Source: Pollenia angustigena (lineage: Eukaryota > Arthropoda > Insecta > Diptera > Polleniidae). Taken from it: a DNA stretch of 64,000 nt. A model generated the notes under the pieces. That model searched no databases. It had not been told where the DNA came from and saw nothing but the letters and a program-made list of their open reading frames with translations. Within the stretch, counting starts at the first letter, position 1; each line of letters begins with the position of its first letter. The stretch covers positions 64,699,393 to 64,763,392 of the forward strand of contig OV884059.1 in NCBI GenBank assembly GCA_930367215.1, given 5' to 3'. The position numbers were made by a program, and so were the translations under genes. Shown one piece after another: positions 43,031 through 54,478 of this stretch.

Positions 43031-43181
43031 GGTTGAGTGCCCCGGTAGGCTAGCTGGCAGTGAGCTAGTCTATCAGCACCAGTGTTGTGGGTTCGATTCG
43101 CACCAGAGACTCTGGTTTCTTTCCTGCAGACAAGCGAAAAGCTTCGCGGGATTAGCTTAGGATATTAAAAAAAAAAAAAAA
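43031..43181 (+). mobile_element. tRNA-derived SINE with poly(A) tail
   Basis: Box A-like TAGGCTAGCTGG (43046-43057) and box B-like GGTTCGATTCG (43090-43100) are spaced as in a tRNA promoter. A short unrelated body with CAAGCGAAAAGCTTCGCGG follows, then an A-run at 43167-43182. A 5'-truncated relative lies at 54081-54134. It does not fold as a complete tRNA, so it is a SINE rather than a tRNA gene. Confidence 0.65.
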
Positions 43182-43182
43182 A

Positions 43183-45299
43183 GATTCTTTAAATTCTTGT
43201 ATAAATTAAATGGTTTTAAGGGGGGATGTACAAGAATTTATTTCATCAGCGTAACTTGATAGTTTAAAATTAAAATTTTTTAACAAAGAATCTATAATTA
43301 AAATTTTTTAACAAAGAATTTATAATTTTTATTGCTTAAACTTAAGCATAAAATTAAAATTAGATTCTTGTTCATACTTCAAATTAAGAAACTCACTTTC
43401 TTAATAATAAGCATAACATTTATTTCCCTTAAACTAAAGTCAACTAAACAAAACTTTTCGAATTTAGCAACAATAAATGAATGAATTGGTTATTTTTTGA
43501 CAATGTCTCGCATTGTTACATCGTTCTTAAAGTTGTAATACTAATATATTGTGTTGTTGTTATTGCTTTTTAGTGTTGATATCAAAAGTTTCCTAATCTG
43601 AGAAAAACGTTTCATATCTTTATGGCTTTCGATTGAGTATTCGTAATAATAATAAGCGGAGTTTGATTTCCCTTTTAGGGAAAAACAACAGCTCTGGGTT
43701 ACTTAACTTAAAATCTTAAATACGTTTGAGTTAATATACTTTGAAATTATAGACTTTTATTATGATCTATAAAAAGTGGAACCCACAAAAACGTTTATCA
43801 ACGGATTTTTCCTCTCACTCACACACTCTCAAATGAAACGTGGAAAAGAACGGATGAATGTATAAATAGCGTGATATTTTTTTTTTTGGTTGCAATGGGT
43901 TCAAACAACCAACGTTTACACCCTTCCTCATCTCGTTACCAAACATCCATAAATACGCACACACACAGTCAAAATAACTTTTCACTTACGGATAAAGAAA
44001 TGTTTACTTTTGTATTTAAACCAAATGCCATATAACTTTGTTTGGATACATCCACTCACTCATGTCAATAGCAATGGCAACAGAAGCAAAAAGAAAGTCA
44101 GACAGCCTGCCATCCAGCCACAGCATCTCTATTCCCCCCAGCAAAGATTCATGTCAGGCTAACTGCCATATGCGCGAATGTGTGATCGTATATGTAATTT
44201 GAAAAGGTAAAACAAGTACTTCGTTCACAGTTAAAACGAATGCTGAGCTTCTAGTATACACGTCTCTATACTGAGACTGAAAACTGGCAAGGCCTCCACT
44301 TTTCTATATTTTCTATATAATGAATAAAATTAATTCTCAAGTATTAGCAGAACCGCCTTATTCGGGCAAAATTTTAGTCCCACCCATAAAAAAACTAAAA
44401 GTAATAGAAAAACCTCGAAAATGGATTTATATTCAGCAAGCTAAAGTCAATTAAAATCACATAACAAACTTCTTGCACCCGACTTTTTTTGTTATTGCTG
44501 ACCTGTGTAATAGGGCTTCAAAAAAGCCAACCAAAAAGGCCACTTTACATTTAAATTCACCCGCTCGGTATGTACATTTATTTGAAAAGATGTGCATTTG
44601 CGAAAACATATAAAAAGTAATTGTAACAACTGATTTACAATGTTGTCAAGCCATTATACATACATTCATCCCGCTATTCATTCGTTCTAAGTGTGTACAT
44701 GTTCATTCATTCATGCATTTCTTTTAAATAAAGTCTAGCAAGTGTTCGTTTGCTTGTATGTATTACAATAAATACTAATGACAAACATTCACAAATACAT
44801 AAACTATATTGGTTCACCCTCTATAAATATCTTTTTTAAAATATACACAACTCCAATAAATGACGTAGTAAATTGAGGATGTACGCATTTCAAAACGTGC
44901 CATCGTCATCATCATCATCAAATTTTAAGAATTGAGTGGCTAAGGAATAACAAACATATGGAAGCGTCCAACGAAATGCTCCTGATTTAATTCCACATAC
45001 TCACAAAATGTATGTGTGAGTGTATTTGCTTGCATAATAATTCATGAAAGCTTTGCAACTTTTCGTCCGAAATTTTCTAGCACTTCTTTCGAGTTTTGAG
45101 TTGTTTTTCAAACTGGATATTTACTTATCTTAATGTGTAATATAATAAACAGGGAAACCAGAAATATGCTCTAAAAAAAGCGTTTTATGCGCATTAAATA
45201 TGCAGTAAAAACAAATGTTAAAAATATGCCCTACAAATTAAAAATTGCTTATTTGAAGACACAATATTCAACAATTTAATAACAACATTTTAACATGTT
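43183..45299. other. Non-coding AT-rich stretch
   Basis: No supported gene. Short simple repeats occur, such as CATT-rich sequence at about 44660-44720 and (ATC)n near 44905. Confidence 0.45.
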
Positions 45300-45660
45300 A
45301 AAGGAAGTTAAAGCTATTTAAGGATGGGAGCTTTGAGCAAATGTGAACCGATTCGAAAATAATTTAAATTGCAGTGAAATAGTTTTGGGACGAATTTAAT
45401 TTAAATACTATCATAATTAGATAGCTTGCGGACACCAAGAGTCTAATTTGGATGTGAAATTATAGACCGATTCTCACCATTTGCATAGGCTCCATATTTG
45501 ATCAAATTTTCTACAAAATTGGAACTTGAACTTTGCGCACAAGGCTAACATGGACAGACAACCAGCCAGACGGACGGATGGACATCGTTAGATCACTTTA
45601 AAAAGTGAATATTGGTCTAGATAAAATGACAACCTGCTTTGTCTTACAATTTTAGAGTAA
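45300..45660 (+). repeat. Degraded HINE fragment, subfamily B
   Basis: It shares GCGCACAAGGCTAACATGG, an AGACGGACGGATGGACATCG array and TTAGATCACTTTAAAAAGTG with 27640-28095 and the complement of 46086-46798. Both ends are lost. Confidence 0.4.
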
Positions 45661-45916
45661 AAAATAAAATGTAGATGTCGAAATTGAAGTAACAGATTTT
45701 TGAGAAAAAAAATTTTTATTTGCTGCGAAAACTATTGTAGGCATCTAAAAAAATTTTAAATGTATCAAAATATGCCCTAAGAAGGCAAAATATGCGCTAT
45801 AAACCTAAAAATGCTGACAAATCGATGCCAAAATTCATAAAAAGCTCTTAAACGGATAAATATATTGTTTCTGCCTTCATAGGTCGCACAAGTAAAAACA
45901 TGTAATTGCATATTTA
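45661..45916. other. Unassigned spacer
   Basis: AT-rich sequence with no recognised feature. Confidence 0.4.
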
Positions 45917-47015
45917 CACTCAAAATATTATGTAGTTAAATTCAAATGAAAATTAATTTTAAACAAATTAAAATTCATTTAAAAAACGGATCAATTACAT
46001 TTCATTTAAAACAAATGATTTTTTCATTAATTTAAAAATTTTTTATTTTATGAACTTCATATTCCTTAAAATTGAATAGTTTTTATACCCACACCACAAA
46101 AGTGGAGTGGGTATTATGCATTTGTGCTGATGTGTGTAACGCCTTAAAATATTGGTCCTAGACCCACCTTAAAGTATACCGATCGTCTTAGATTCACTTT
46201 CTGTCGAACTAACGATGTCCGTCCGGCTGGCTGGCAGGCTGGCTGGCTGGCTCTCCATGTAACCTTGTGCGCAAAGTACAGGTCGCAATTTTGGAGATAA
46301 TTTGATGAAATTTGGGTCATAGGTTTTTTATAGGCACAAGGACCAAGCCTATTGAAAATGGGCCGAATCCTAGGACCACGACGGAAGATAGGGGGAAATT
46401 TCTTCCTCTCAGAAACTATCAAACCGATTTCAATGAAATTTAAAACATAGATAGAACCATACCTATATGGACACAAAATGTATGCATTTTTTAAAAAATA
46501 GGACCACGAGGGGAGATAGGGGCAATTTCTGCCTCTCAAACCGATTTTAATGAAATTTAAAACATAGATAGATCCATATTTATATGGACACATTAGCTAT
46601 ACAGTTTTTCAAAAATAGGACCATAACGGGAGGTAGGGGGCAATTTCTGCCCCTCACAAACTTTCAAACCGATTTTCATGAAGTTTATAAACATATATAA
46701 ATCTATATTTATATGGACACATAAGCATGATGTGTATTTAAATACTGTGGTGTAGGGTATCATATGGTCGGGCTTGACCGACTATACTTTCTTACTTGTT
46801 ACTTTTAAAAAATATATTTTAACCGACAAAAATCGACCTACATAGCATAATAAATACGGAAAAACATTATTTTTTGGTGGTTTGTTTTTTGAATAACAAA
46901 CATAAATGTTAAAAATAAAATTATTTGTAAAATAACTATATTTTTATTAAATTTTAACAGTACGGAAAACGAATTTATTAACCCACAATCAGTTAATGTT
47001 ATAATTCTATGAGTG
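45917..47015 (-). mobile_element. CACTCA-ended MITE, copy 3, interrupted by a HINE
   Basis: It is the minus-strand counterpart of 14761-15144, with TA on both sides (45915-45916 and 47016-47017). It is split at 46085 by the HINE 46086-46798. Removing that insertion and one TTA leaves about 383 bp, the size of the other copies. Confidence 0.85.
46086..46798 (-). mobile_element. HINE (DINE-1/mini-me-like), subfamily B, nested in MITE copy 3
   Basis: On the minus strand it starts ACAAGTAAGAAAGTATA. The hairpin GTCGGTCAAGCCCGAC and TATGATACCCTACACC follow, and it ends TGTGGTGTGGGTA. An internal array CCGTCCGGCTGGCTGGCAGG lies near 46209-46250. Because it sits inside a known MITE the boundaries are exact. 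TTA occurs on both sides (46083-46085, 46799-46801), though T-rich context makes a true duplication uncertain. Non-coding. Confidence 0.75.
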
Positions 47016-47017
47016 TA

Positions 47018-48010
47018 TGGTTTCCCTGGTAATTCCATGTCAAATCGAAAATTACTTTTCTATTAAAAATATTTTTATATAATTAAATTATGACTTTGTA
47101 TGGAACAAAATCCTATACCAAGAAAGAATTGTAAGGAAACAATTTCAAATTTGCCGACAGACAATCCAATTAATAAAATACCGTCTAGTTATTTAACAAT
47201 GAGATAGCAATACTTTTTGTGCAAGGACTTAAGGCATTTCTAATAATCCCTACTCAAAAGAATCTATTCCAATGACCTGATAAAGGGTGCAGTTCTATTT
47301 AGACTAAATTTTGATGAAAGTTGCAAAATGTTTCAAACATTTTCGCCTACAACTACAGTAATAATGTTATTAAATTCTTCAAATAACAATACAAAAAAAT
47401 ATATATGTGGATAAACAAATAGCAATCAGCCATGTTATGGAAATCGAATTCTAGTGAAACTTTGAAAATGATCCAGTGTTTAAAGTTCAATAAATTATTT
47501 TGTTTTATATACTTCATACAGAGAGTACATCTTACCTTAAATAGAACTTATCTTATAATACAAAAACAATTGTAATTTAAACAAAAATTTAACTGAAAAT
47601 CTCCATTGATTTCATTTTCACCCGATTTCCGTAATATGTCTGTTTATATACTTTTTTATTTGATTTAAGACCAAGTTCAGTTAAAATTATTCAAGTTCCA
47701 ATTAACAATAGTTAACAATATGTTTTGACAACTACAACTGAAAGTTAATTATAACTAAACATGGTGAAATTGGCCGTTAAATAAATATATACCAAGTCGA
47801 ATTAAGAGAATTTTTGTTTATGAATTCTGATTTTAATTTAGTTTGTTGTGCAGTTTTTTAGATTTATTTCCATAGATTTTTAATAAGATTTGGGATTTTT
47901 ACAAGCTTTTATTTATTTGTAATTTTTAATTGTTTGTAAAACTGGTTTAATTGGCGTATTTTGTCTACTTGAAAAATGAAACGTTTTTTGAAGAAAAGCG
48001 AAAAGGTAAA
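47018..48010. other. Non-coding AT-rich stretch
   Basis: No gene or repeat recognised. Confidence 0.45.
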
Positions 48011-48518
48011 GGCTTTTTTACACTGATCAACATCTAACATCTACCATCAAAGATGTAGAAAATGTGAAACACTCGTTTACATTGCTCACATCTAACATCT
48101 ACCATCAAACAAAAATGTCACCATTTTTGAAAAAAAAAAAAAATATTTTTAAAATAAAAAATGTTTTTTTCTACAAAAGTACTAAAATTTAAAAAGAAAA
48201 CACATAAATGTATATGAAGTTCAATTTGTTTAAAAATATAAAAAATACTTAACAAAGAAACATTGCAAGACAAGAGAAAACTTGACAAATGGAAACGCTG
48301 CTTTCAGTGATGCCACAATAATAATATAACTTATTGCCACTTTTCTAGTGATGACACTAAAATAATCGAAAGATGTAGAATGGAATAAAATGAGATAGGA
48401 ACATTTTTTAAAGATGTTGGTTTTTAGCCCTATGTATTTCTTATGAAAAGATGTAAACATCTTCGCAAATTGTGGCAAATTGATGGTAGATGTTAGATGT
48501 TGATCAGTGTAAAAAGGC
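48011..48518. mobile_element. MITE with TTTTTACACTGATCAACATC arms (508 bp)
   Basis: Terminal inverted repeats of about 40 bp read (T)TTTTTACACTGATCAAC, then ATCTAACATCTACCATCAA. The ACATCTAACATCTACCATC motif is also repeated inside the left arm at about 48088. No certain target duplication (possibly TA). Non-coding. Confidence 0.7.
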
Positions 48519-49048
48519 TATAAAACACAACAGCACATACATAAATGTATCTGCAAAATACACATCTCAAACCAAACTAACTTAAACGTGTTGTTTTGCT
48601 TTAGTGTGTGTAACTACTTGTGTTTGTAGCGCAAATACAAAAATCAAAAGCATTAAGCGGTGAAAACATGCGATGAAAAGCAAAAACAACGTCACCTGCA
48701 CATTATCAGAGAATATGGTGTTTAGAGATTTAACCAACAACAACAAAAAGAAAATAAACAACAAAATGTAAGAGAATGTGCTGCATATTTTACAAATAAA
48801 ACAATAAAGTCGAAAAAAAAACAAAACTTTACAGGGATTGAGATACAGATACTTTAAGTAGATTTATTCACGTACCCAATTTGTTTGCAATATAAAACAG
48901 CAGAAGCTACAAAGAAAAAGAAGAAGATTTTATGGTCATACCAAACATCTCACCGAGCAACAGACCAACAAACCAAACAGCCAACAAATGAGTACATATA
49001 TTATCTCCCAAAGGTTTTGTTTAGTCAGTCATTCGGCAGCTTGGTTTA
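48519..49048. other. Unassigned AT-rich spacer
   Basis: Nothing recognised. Short CAA-rich stretches occur. Confidence 0.4.
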
Positions 49049-49315
49049 AGGCCTAACCAGAATGTGAATAGCGTGGCTTAAGCAACTGAGCGAATACATG
49101 TTAATCATATGTGTTTAACCATGTTGAACTTAGGGGAACTTTTTGTTAAATTTTATGAAACTGTAATTTGCTTAAGCAAAGTGCGAAACTAATCGCACTT
49201 TCCGTACGGAATCAAATGTTTTTATTTTGTTTTTTTTTTTTAATTTTTTTGAGAGGCTTTTTCGTTTATTTTTGACAGTATCTTAAGTTTGTTTATGCAC
49301 ATTCTGGTTGGGCCT
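49049..49315. mobile_element. PIF/Harbinger-type MITE, copy 2 (267 bp, TTA duplication)
   Basis: Starts AGGCCTAACCAGAATGTG and ends CACATTCTGGTTGGGCCT. TTA lies at 49046-49048 and 49316-49318. Interior matches 7850-8118 throughout. Confidence 0.82.
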
Positions 49316-49318
49316 TTA

Positions 49319-50819
49319 GTTTAGTTTGATTTGTTGACTTCAAACGAAAACAAAAACAAATTATTGTTTATGATGCTCTGTGTTATTGCCTACATTTTCT
49401 TTCTCCGAAACAATACACATACACACAAACAACAGCAAACAAAAAAAATAAATAAGTTTATATATAGTCACAAGCTAAATGTATCTGTAAGATACTCTTA
49501 ACGCCTTAAGTTTAGAAGGAATTGCGAAGAGTGCATTTTTTCTAACAGTTTATCTGAGCAAATCCACAATTTAGAGCAAGTCTTACTCACTTTCGTTTTT
49601 ATCAAGAGATACAAGTGCTCTTTGTATCTCATGGATACAATTTGTATAAATTTTTATAAAAGGTTATGAAATCGACTTAATAAAGAGAGTGTGCTAGGCA
49701 AAGCGAGAGAGCTACTGCCAAAAAAAGACAGAGAACCAGAGTAGATTTTAATTAGTATATAAATTGTTTTGTATTAAAGAGTTTTAAAGAGTTCATTTGT
49801 AAATTTCCGGATACTCTTTAAGGGATAAACGATTGTTTATCTTCCAATTAACGAAATGTATACAAAACAACAACCACATAAAAAGATACTGATACGCAAA
49901 ATGTATCGAGTCGATGCTATCGACAAATTTCTAGTTGCGAAAACTAACTTAGTTTAAAGGGCTTTTCATAAAAGTATCTTAAGGATGTCAATATAAAAAG
50001 TTAATATACACATTGGCTGACTTGGCAAAGTATGAAATTTTTTAGTTTTTTGTGGGCTGCATTCAAAAATCATGAATATTTTTAAATTTCGTTTAAATAA
50101 AATGACTCGCAGAAGCGCATTTTTTTAATAGAAAACAAATCTAAAGTTTACCCACTCGGTTTTAATAAAATTAACTCAAATCTCTTGCAAATAAATGATT
50201 AACAGCCGTATTCATAAAAACTTGTTTATCATAAATAAACCGTTTTTAAGTAAAAATTTCTAAAGTTTAAAAAAATTGTAGTCATAAACGAAAAACAGTC
50301 TATTAAACCTTTAATAAGCCATTCATAAAGCAAAAAAAAATTATTGTTGGATTTGCCCTTCTTTTAACCAAAAATAAAATTACATTTTGATAAGTGTTTG
50401 CATTTTATGATTTTTTTTTTGTGAAATATGTTGAAAAAAAAAAATGTTTTATTTATTACATGTTAAATACATATACTAAATTTTTTTATTTTACACAACC
50501 AATTAAAAGTTATATGGTTAATTATTTAAAAAATTTTATGTGATTTATAAGAATATGTTCAGGGGCAAATGCAAATATTCTGTTTAATTATTTATAAAAT
50601 TACTGCAACTAGTTGTTTTTTTTAATAGAATAAACAAATCATAAAGTATAAAGTTAGCAAACTTTTAATTCGAATACTTTATTATCGTATATTTAAAAGA
50701 GGTTCAAACAAAAGTGTTTATGATACCTTTCGGCAACATTTTGTTCAGAAATTAAAATAATATGTAGTTTTATTTGATAAGAATAAATTTAAGTTCTACA
50801 ATTAAAAAAAAAAAAAAAA
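49319..50819. other. Non-coding AT-rich stretch
   Basis: No gene. GCCGTATTCATAAAAAC near 50204 resembles the inverse of GTTTATGAATAC near 52504, on the far side of the Tigger element. This might be an older element that the Tigger copy interrupted, but support is weak. Confidence 0.35.
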
Positions 50820-50901
50820 CAGTGGTATCCTGGTTTAACGAATAATATATTGTCAGGCCCTTTCGTTATATCGAAAAATTCGTCAAATCCCGAAGTTTTA
50901 A

Positions 50902-51670
50902 TACCCTCCACCCCAATAAGTTGTGAAGAGGGTATATTAAGTTTGTCATTCCGTGTGAAACTTTTTTATTATTATCTCAGACCCCACAAAGTATATATAT
51001 TCTGGGTCCTTGAGTAATTCTAAGTCGATTTAGCCATGTCCGTCTGTCGGTCTGTTGAAAACACGCTCACTTTCGAACAACTCAAAAGAAATGAACACAA
51101 TTGGTGCCAAATTGCTTGTAGTTATCCTAAGCAGTTTGGGATTGAAATCCAGCAAAATCGGTTCAGTAGAACCAGAGCTATGAATCAAAATGTGGAACCA
51201 AACCTAAAAAAATTGATAATTTTGTTACAAAAAATAACATAAATCCTGGAACAAGGCACGGAATGAGATAAGATTTTGCAAAACTTTGTTTTATTTGACT
51301 GAAAATCACGCTGTTAAATTTCGTGATGATCCGTCCATAATTTACCCTTAGCCCCATATAAACAATACTCCCGGAAAACAGTTTAGTACGCCTGTCAAAA
51401 TGCTATTATAACAGAAATTGGTACGTCACCGTTTTAAAGGACTAGTAATGATGTTGTGAAATTTCGTGACGATCGGTCCATAATTTACCCTAAGCCCCAT
51501 ATAAACCCTACTACCGGAAAACAGTTTAGTCGCCTTAAACCATAATTAACAACAAATCGTCACAGTTTAAGATAATAATAACATCATACAGATTTTACTC
51601 CTTAAACATTCGAACTGTCGGTGGAGGGTATCAAAGATTCGGCACAGCCGAATATAGCACTCTAACTTGT
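50902..51670 (-). mobile_element. HINE (DINE-1/mini-me-like), subfamily A, copy 2
   Basis: Inverted relative of 40054-40717. Plus-strand start TACCCTCCACCCCAATAAG, GTCCGTCTGTCGGTCTG array at about 51040-51056, hairpin ATTCGGCACAGCCGAAT near 51639, end CTAACTTGT. Its middle also contains a duplicated GATCGGTCCATAATTTACCC / GATCCGTCCATAATTTACCC block (about 51330 and 51471). Confidence 0.72.
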
Positions 51671-51810
51671 TTTTAATACATTTCTAATAATAAAACAATA
51701 ATATTTTAATAAAACAAAGTAAATTCGTTTATTTCCATTCATAACACAAACAAAAAATAAATACTTCATATCATTTTCAATTAAATGAGTACAAATGAGG
51801 TCTTTTGCTT

Positions 51811-52066
51811 TTAAATAAGCCCATTAATAGGAATGTTCGCCTTCCTTTTGTTTTGAAACCATTTAAACAATTCTGTTTCCATTCTTGGAAATTCACCTGT
51901 TTTTAAGGTCCTTCTATTCTTTGATCCGAAATTAGTCTTTTCCATTTCGCTCAACAGTTTCCGTTTTGATTCTATAATTGTGCGTATTGATGACTTTGGC
52001 AGCTGATATTTATTAGATAAAGCACTTAGTCGCATGCTCTTTTCATAGTCGTCAAAATGTTTAATT
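51811..52066 (-). pseudogene. Tigger/pogo transposase N-terminal fragment (helix-turn-helix)
   Basis: The minus-strand frame reads YEKSMRLSALSNKYQLPKSS, then IRTIIESKRKLL, then GEFPRMETELFKWFQNKRKA and NIPINGLI. This matches the psq-type helix-turn-helix and the start of the CENP-B-type DNA-binding domain of Tigger/pogo transposases: LSxKYxxPKSSIxTII, then FPxMExxLxxWF. An in-frame TAA follows at 51811-51813 and the catalytic DDE domain is absent. Only about 85 residues remain of roughly 500. The TIRs around it belong to the same superfamily. Confidence 0.8.
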
Positions 52067-52423
52067 TTTTTTTTTTTAAGAATTTAACGTTTTTCTTTGG
52101 GCATTTTTATTTTTTAGCGAGCAAGTATTTTCTTTACTTTCTTTGTAAGAAAAGAAAATATGTACTTCTCTTAACTCGTTGTTTTCAGTAAAATCGCTAT
52201 TAAAATATGGTTAAAATGTATACAAAAACAAAAGAGAATGGATGCAAATATGTTTGCATTCATTATATTTTGTTTTTTAAAATTTTTTTTGTAAAAATTC
52301 GTTATATAGAGTACAAAAATTTGCTGTTTGTTCGTAATATAAGGTACTCAATGGAAAAAATATGACCGTACGTTAAATCGCGAATTCTTAAAACTGAGTA
52401 TTCGTTAAACCGGGATACCACTG

Positions 52424-54080
52424 TAAATATAATGTTAACCGAATACATACTTAAACACAAAATCGCTACAAACAGTTAATAATAAAAAAGCTGTTAATAT
52501 ACGTTTATGAATACAAATTTTTATAGGAGGCTTATAAGACAAAAAGCGTTTGATAGTTATTACATACTATAAGCTTAAAATAAGAACTTTTTATGCATAT
52601 GGCTGTAAGTTTTTTATTTGGAGACATGTCGTCTAACAATGTCCAAAAGTAAATCACCTTGGCCACCGATACTTCACAATCCTGTAATTTGTTTAGTTTC
52701 AATAAATGCCAAAAAAAAAATAATCCGTCTGAAACAGGGGGTTTCTTTAGCCGAAGTTAAAAAATGGTTCCGGTTCGTTTCTGATCTTAAAAAAATTGTG
52801 AAAAAAGATTAATTAGAGTCCAATGGAAAACTTTCGTTTATATTTTCTTGGGATAGGACTACAAAAAAAAAATGTTAAAATCCGCTCTTTTAGAATTATT
52901 AAAACCTTTTTTTGTAAAAGATTTCAAGAACTTGGTTTTATCAAAATCAAAAATTTTATTCTGATTTTATGTCTATGAAATAGTTTGAAATTTTATTAAA
53001 AGTTTTTCTGCAGGTTTCACCCTTTTGTTCGAAAATGCCTCACTGTTCAATATTTGTCTGAATTTTAATTTAAATTATTTATTATGCCAAAAACATATTA
53101 AAAATTTTCTTAAGACTTCATATTTTCTTCAACATTAAACAGGTAACACAAGGAGTTGATTTATTGTGTGAGAGTGAGTTTTTTTTTATCTCATCTCTAT
53201 CAGATTTTCAATAATGATGTACAAGGCAGTAGCCACACTTTAAAACATCTGCTGCTTCCTTACAAAAACACACACCGAAAGAAACAAACAACAACAACAA
53301 AAACAACTGAACCCGAGGAAAAGGAAACAAAACTGTTGAACGATTATTGTCTTTAAGTAAGTCCGTATAAAAACGTACGAGTAGCAAAAAAAGAGAATCT
53401 AACAACAACAACAAAATAAGAAAATCATGTAAAATTTTACCTTTTTAATTTTTCTACAACATTTGACAGTAAACACAGATACAATATGAATGCAGGGATT
53501 TGTGAGAATATTTGTTGCTAAGGTTATCAAGGTTGTTGCCAGAGTAGTGATATTTTTTTATTTTTCTTTTATTTTGCATTTTTTGTATTTAACATATGTG
53601 CTGATATTCAGTGCTTTATTTATTGTTATGGCTGTTTGTGTGAGTTTATGAATGTTTTTAAGTAAAAATATTCACAAGTGTAGGTTTTGTTCGCTCTCAC
53701 TCTACATTTTATGGCGTAATCAAACTAGAAATAAGGAATGAACAGCCAAATTCGAAGAAATTTATACATTTAATTTATAAATTTACGGATTAGGAGATTT
53801 AAACATAGAATTTTTTTTATCAATATTTAAATTTGTATAAATCTTTGATATTCACATATAAAACTTTTTATAAAATTCTTCAGCACAAGCCGCCTACATT
53901 TAAAAAATTTTGGATAAAAAAATTTGTTTTATGAAGAAAAAAAAGAACAAAAAAATTTGGGTGTTATTAAGTAAATCCTTTCACCTTTTTTCAAAAATTT
54001 GTTTGACAAAGCAATTATAATTTGTCTATTACTGATTTAAGACTCTAATGGCTAATCAATTAGTAAATACTTAATATACC
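52424..54080. other. Non-coding AT-rich stretch
   Basis: No supported gene; the 64-68 codon ORFs have no recognisable motif. Confidence 0.45.
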
Positions 54081-54134
54081 CTAGTGAGCTAGTCTCTCAG
54101 CACCGAGGTTGCGCGATCGAATCCCACCAGAGAC
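54081..54134 (+). mobile_element. 5'-truncated tRNA-derived SINE fragment
   Basis: AGTGAGCTAGTCTCTCAGCACC followed by GATCGAATCCCACCAGAGAC matches 43059-43110. The box A part is missing. An A-rich stretch follows. Confidence 0.6.
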
Positions 54135-54279
54135 AGAAAAAAATAAAACATTAGACAAAGTAAAATAATATAAGAAAAAATGGGAAAAAATAAAATAAGA
54201 AAAAATAAAAAAAAAAATAATTAAAAAAAATTAATAAAAAAAAAAATTTTTTTAAAGGTATTACATGTCGGTTGTAATT

Positions 54280-54478
54280 TTGGTGACATCGGAGTAATAA
54301 GTTATTTAAGTCCCTATTTGTAAACGAATGTGGTAATGACTTATTTAACTCCCTATTTGTAAGCGAGGGTGGTAAGTACTTGCGTCCAATGACATCACCG
54401 TGTTAAAATAATGAGTTAAAATGCCAATGTTATATTAGCTTTTTAACTCATTACTTTGCAATGTAAGTTTTTGCTGGG
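54280..54478. repeat. Partial repeat with CCCAGCAAAAAC end (inverted)
   Basis: The right end reads GTAAGTTTTTGCTGGG, the inverse of the terminus at 2099 and similar to the 23948 MITE family. Inside, a block of about 40 bp (TTATTTAAGTCCCTATTTG and TTATTTAACTCCCTATTTG) is tandemly duplicated at 54302 and 54341. The left end was not found. Confidence 0.45.

Larger units (their letters stand above)
50820..52423. mobile_element. Tigger/pogo-type transposon relic with nested HINE
   Basis: Inverted ends are CAGTGGTATCCTGGTTTAAC at the left and the complement of CAGTGGTATCCCGGTTTAAC at the right, continuing GAATA on both. TA follows the right end; the left flank is an A-run. A transposase N-terminal fragment lies inside on the minus strand. 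Without the HINE (50902-51670) the element is about 835 bp, so it is an internally deleted copy. Confidence 0.85.

Noticed and set aside
43046..43110. Functional tRNA gene
   Set aside because: Only boxes A and B are present; acceptor stem and anticodon arm do not form, and a poly(A) tail follows.
50204..52520. Older TIR element (GTATTCATAAA ends) interrupted by the Tigger copy
   Set aside because: Only about 12 bp of inverted similarity in AT-rich sequence; may be chance.
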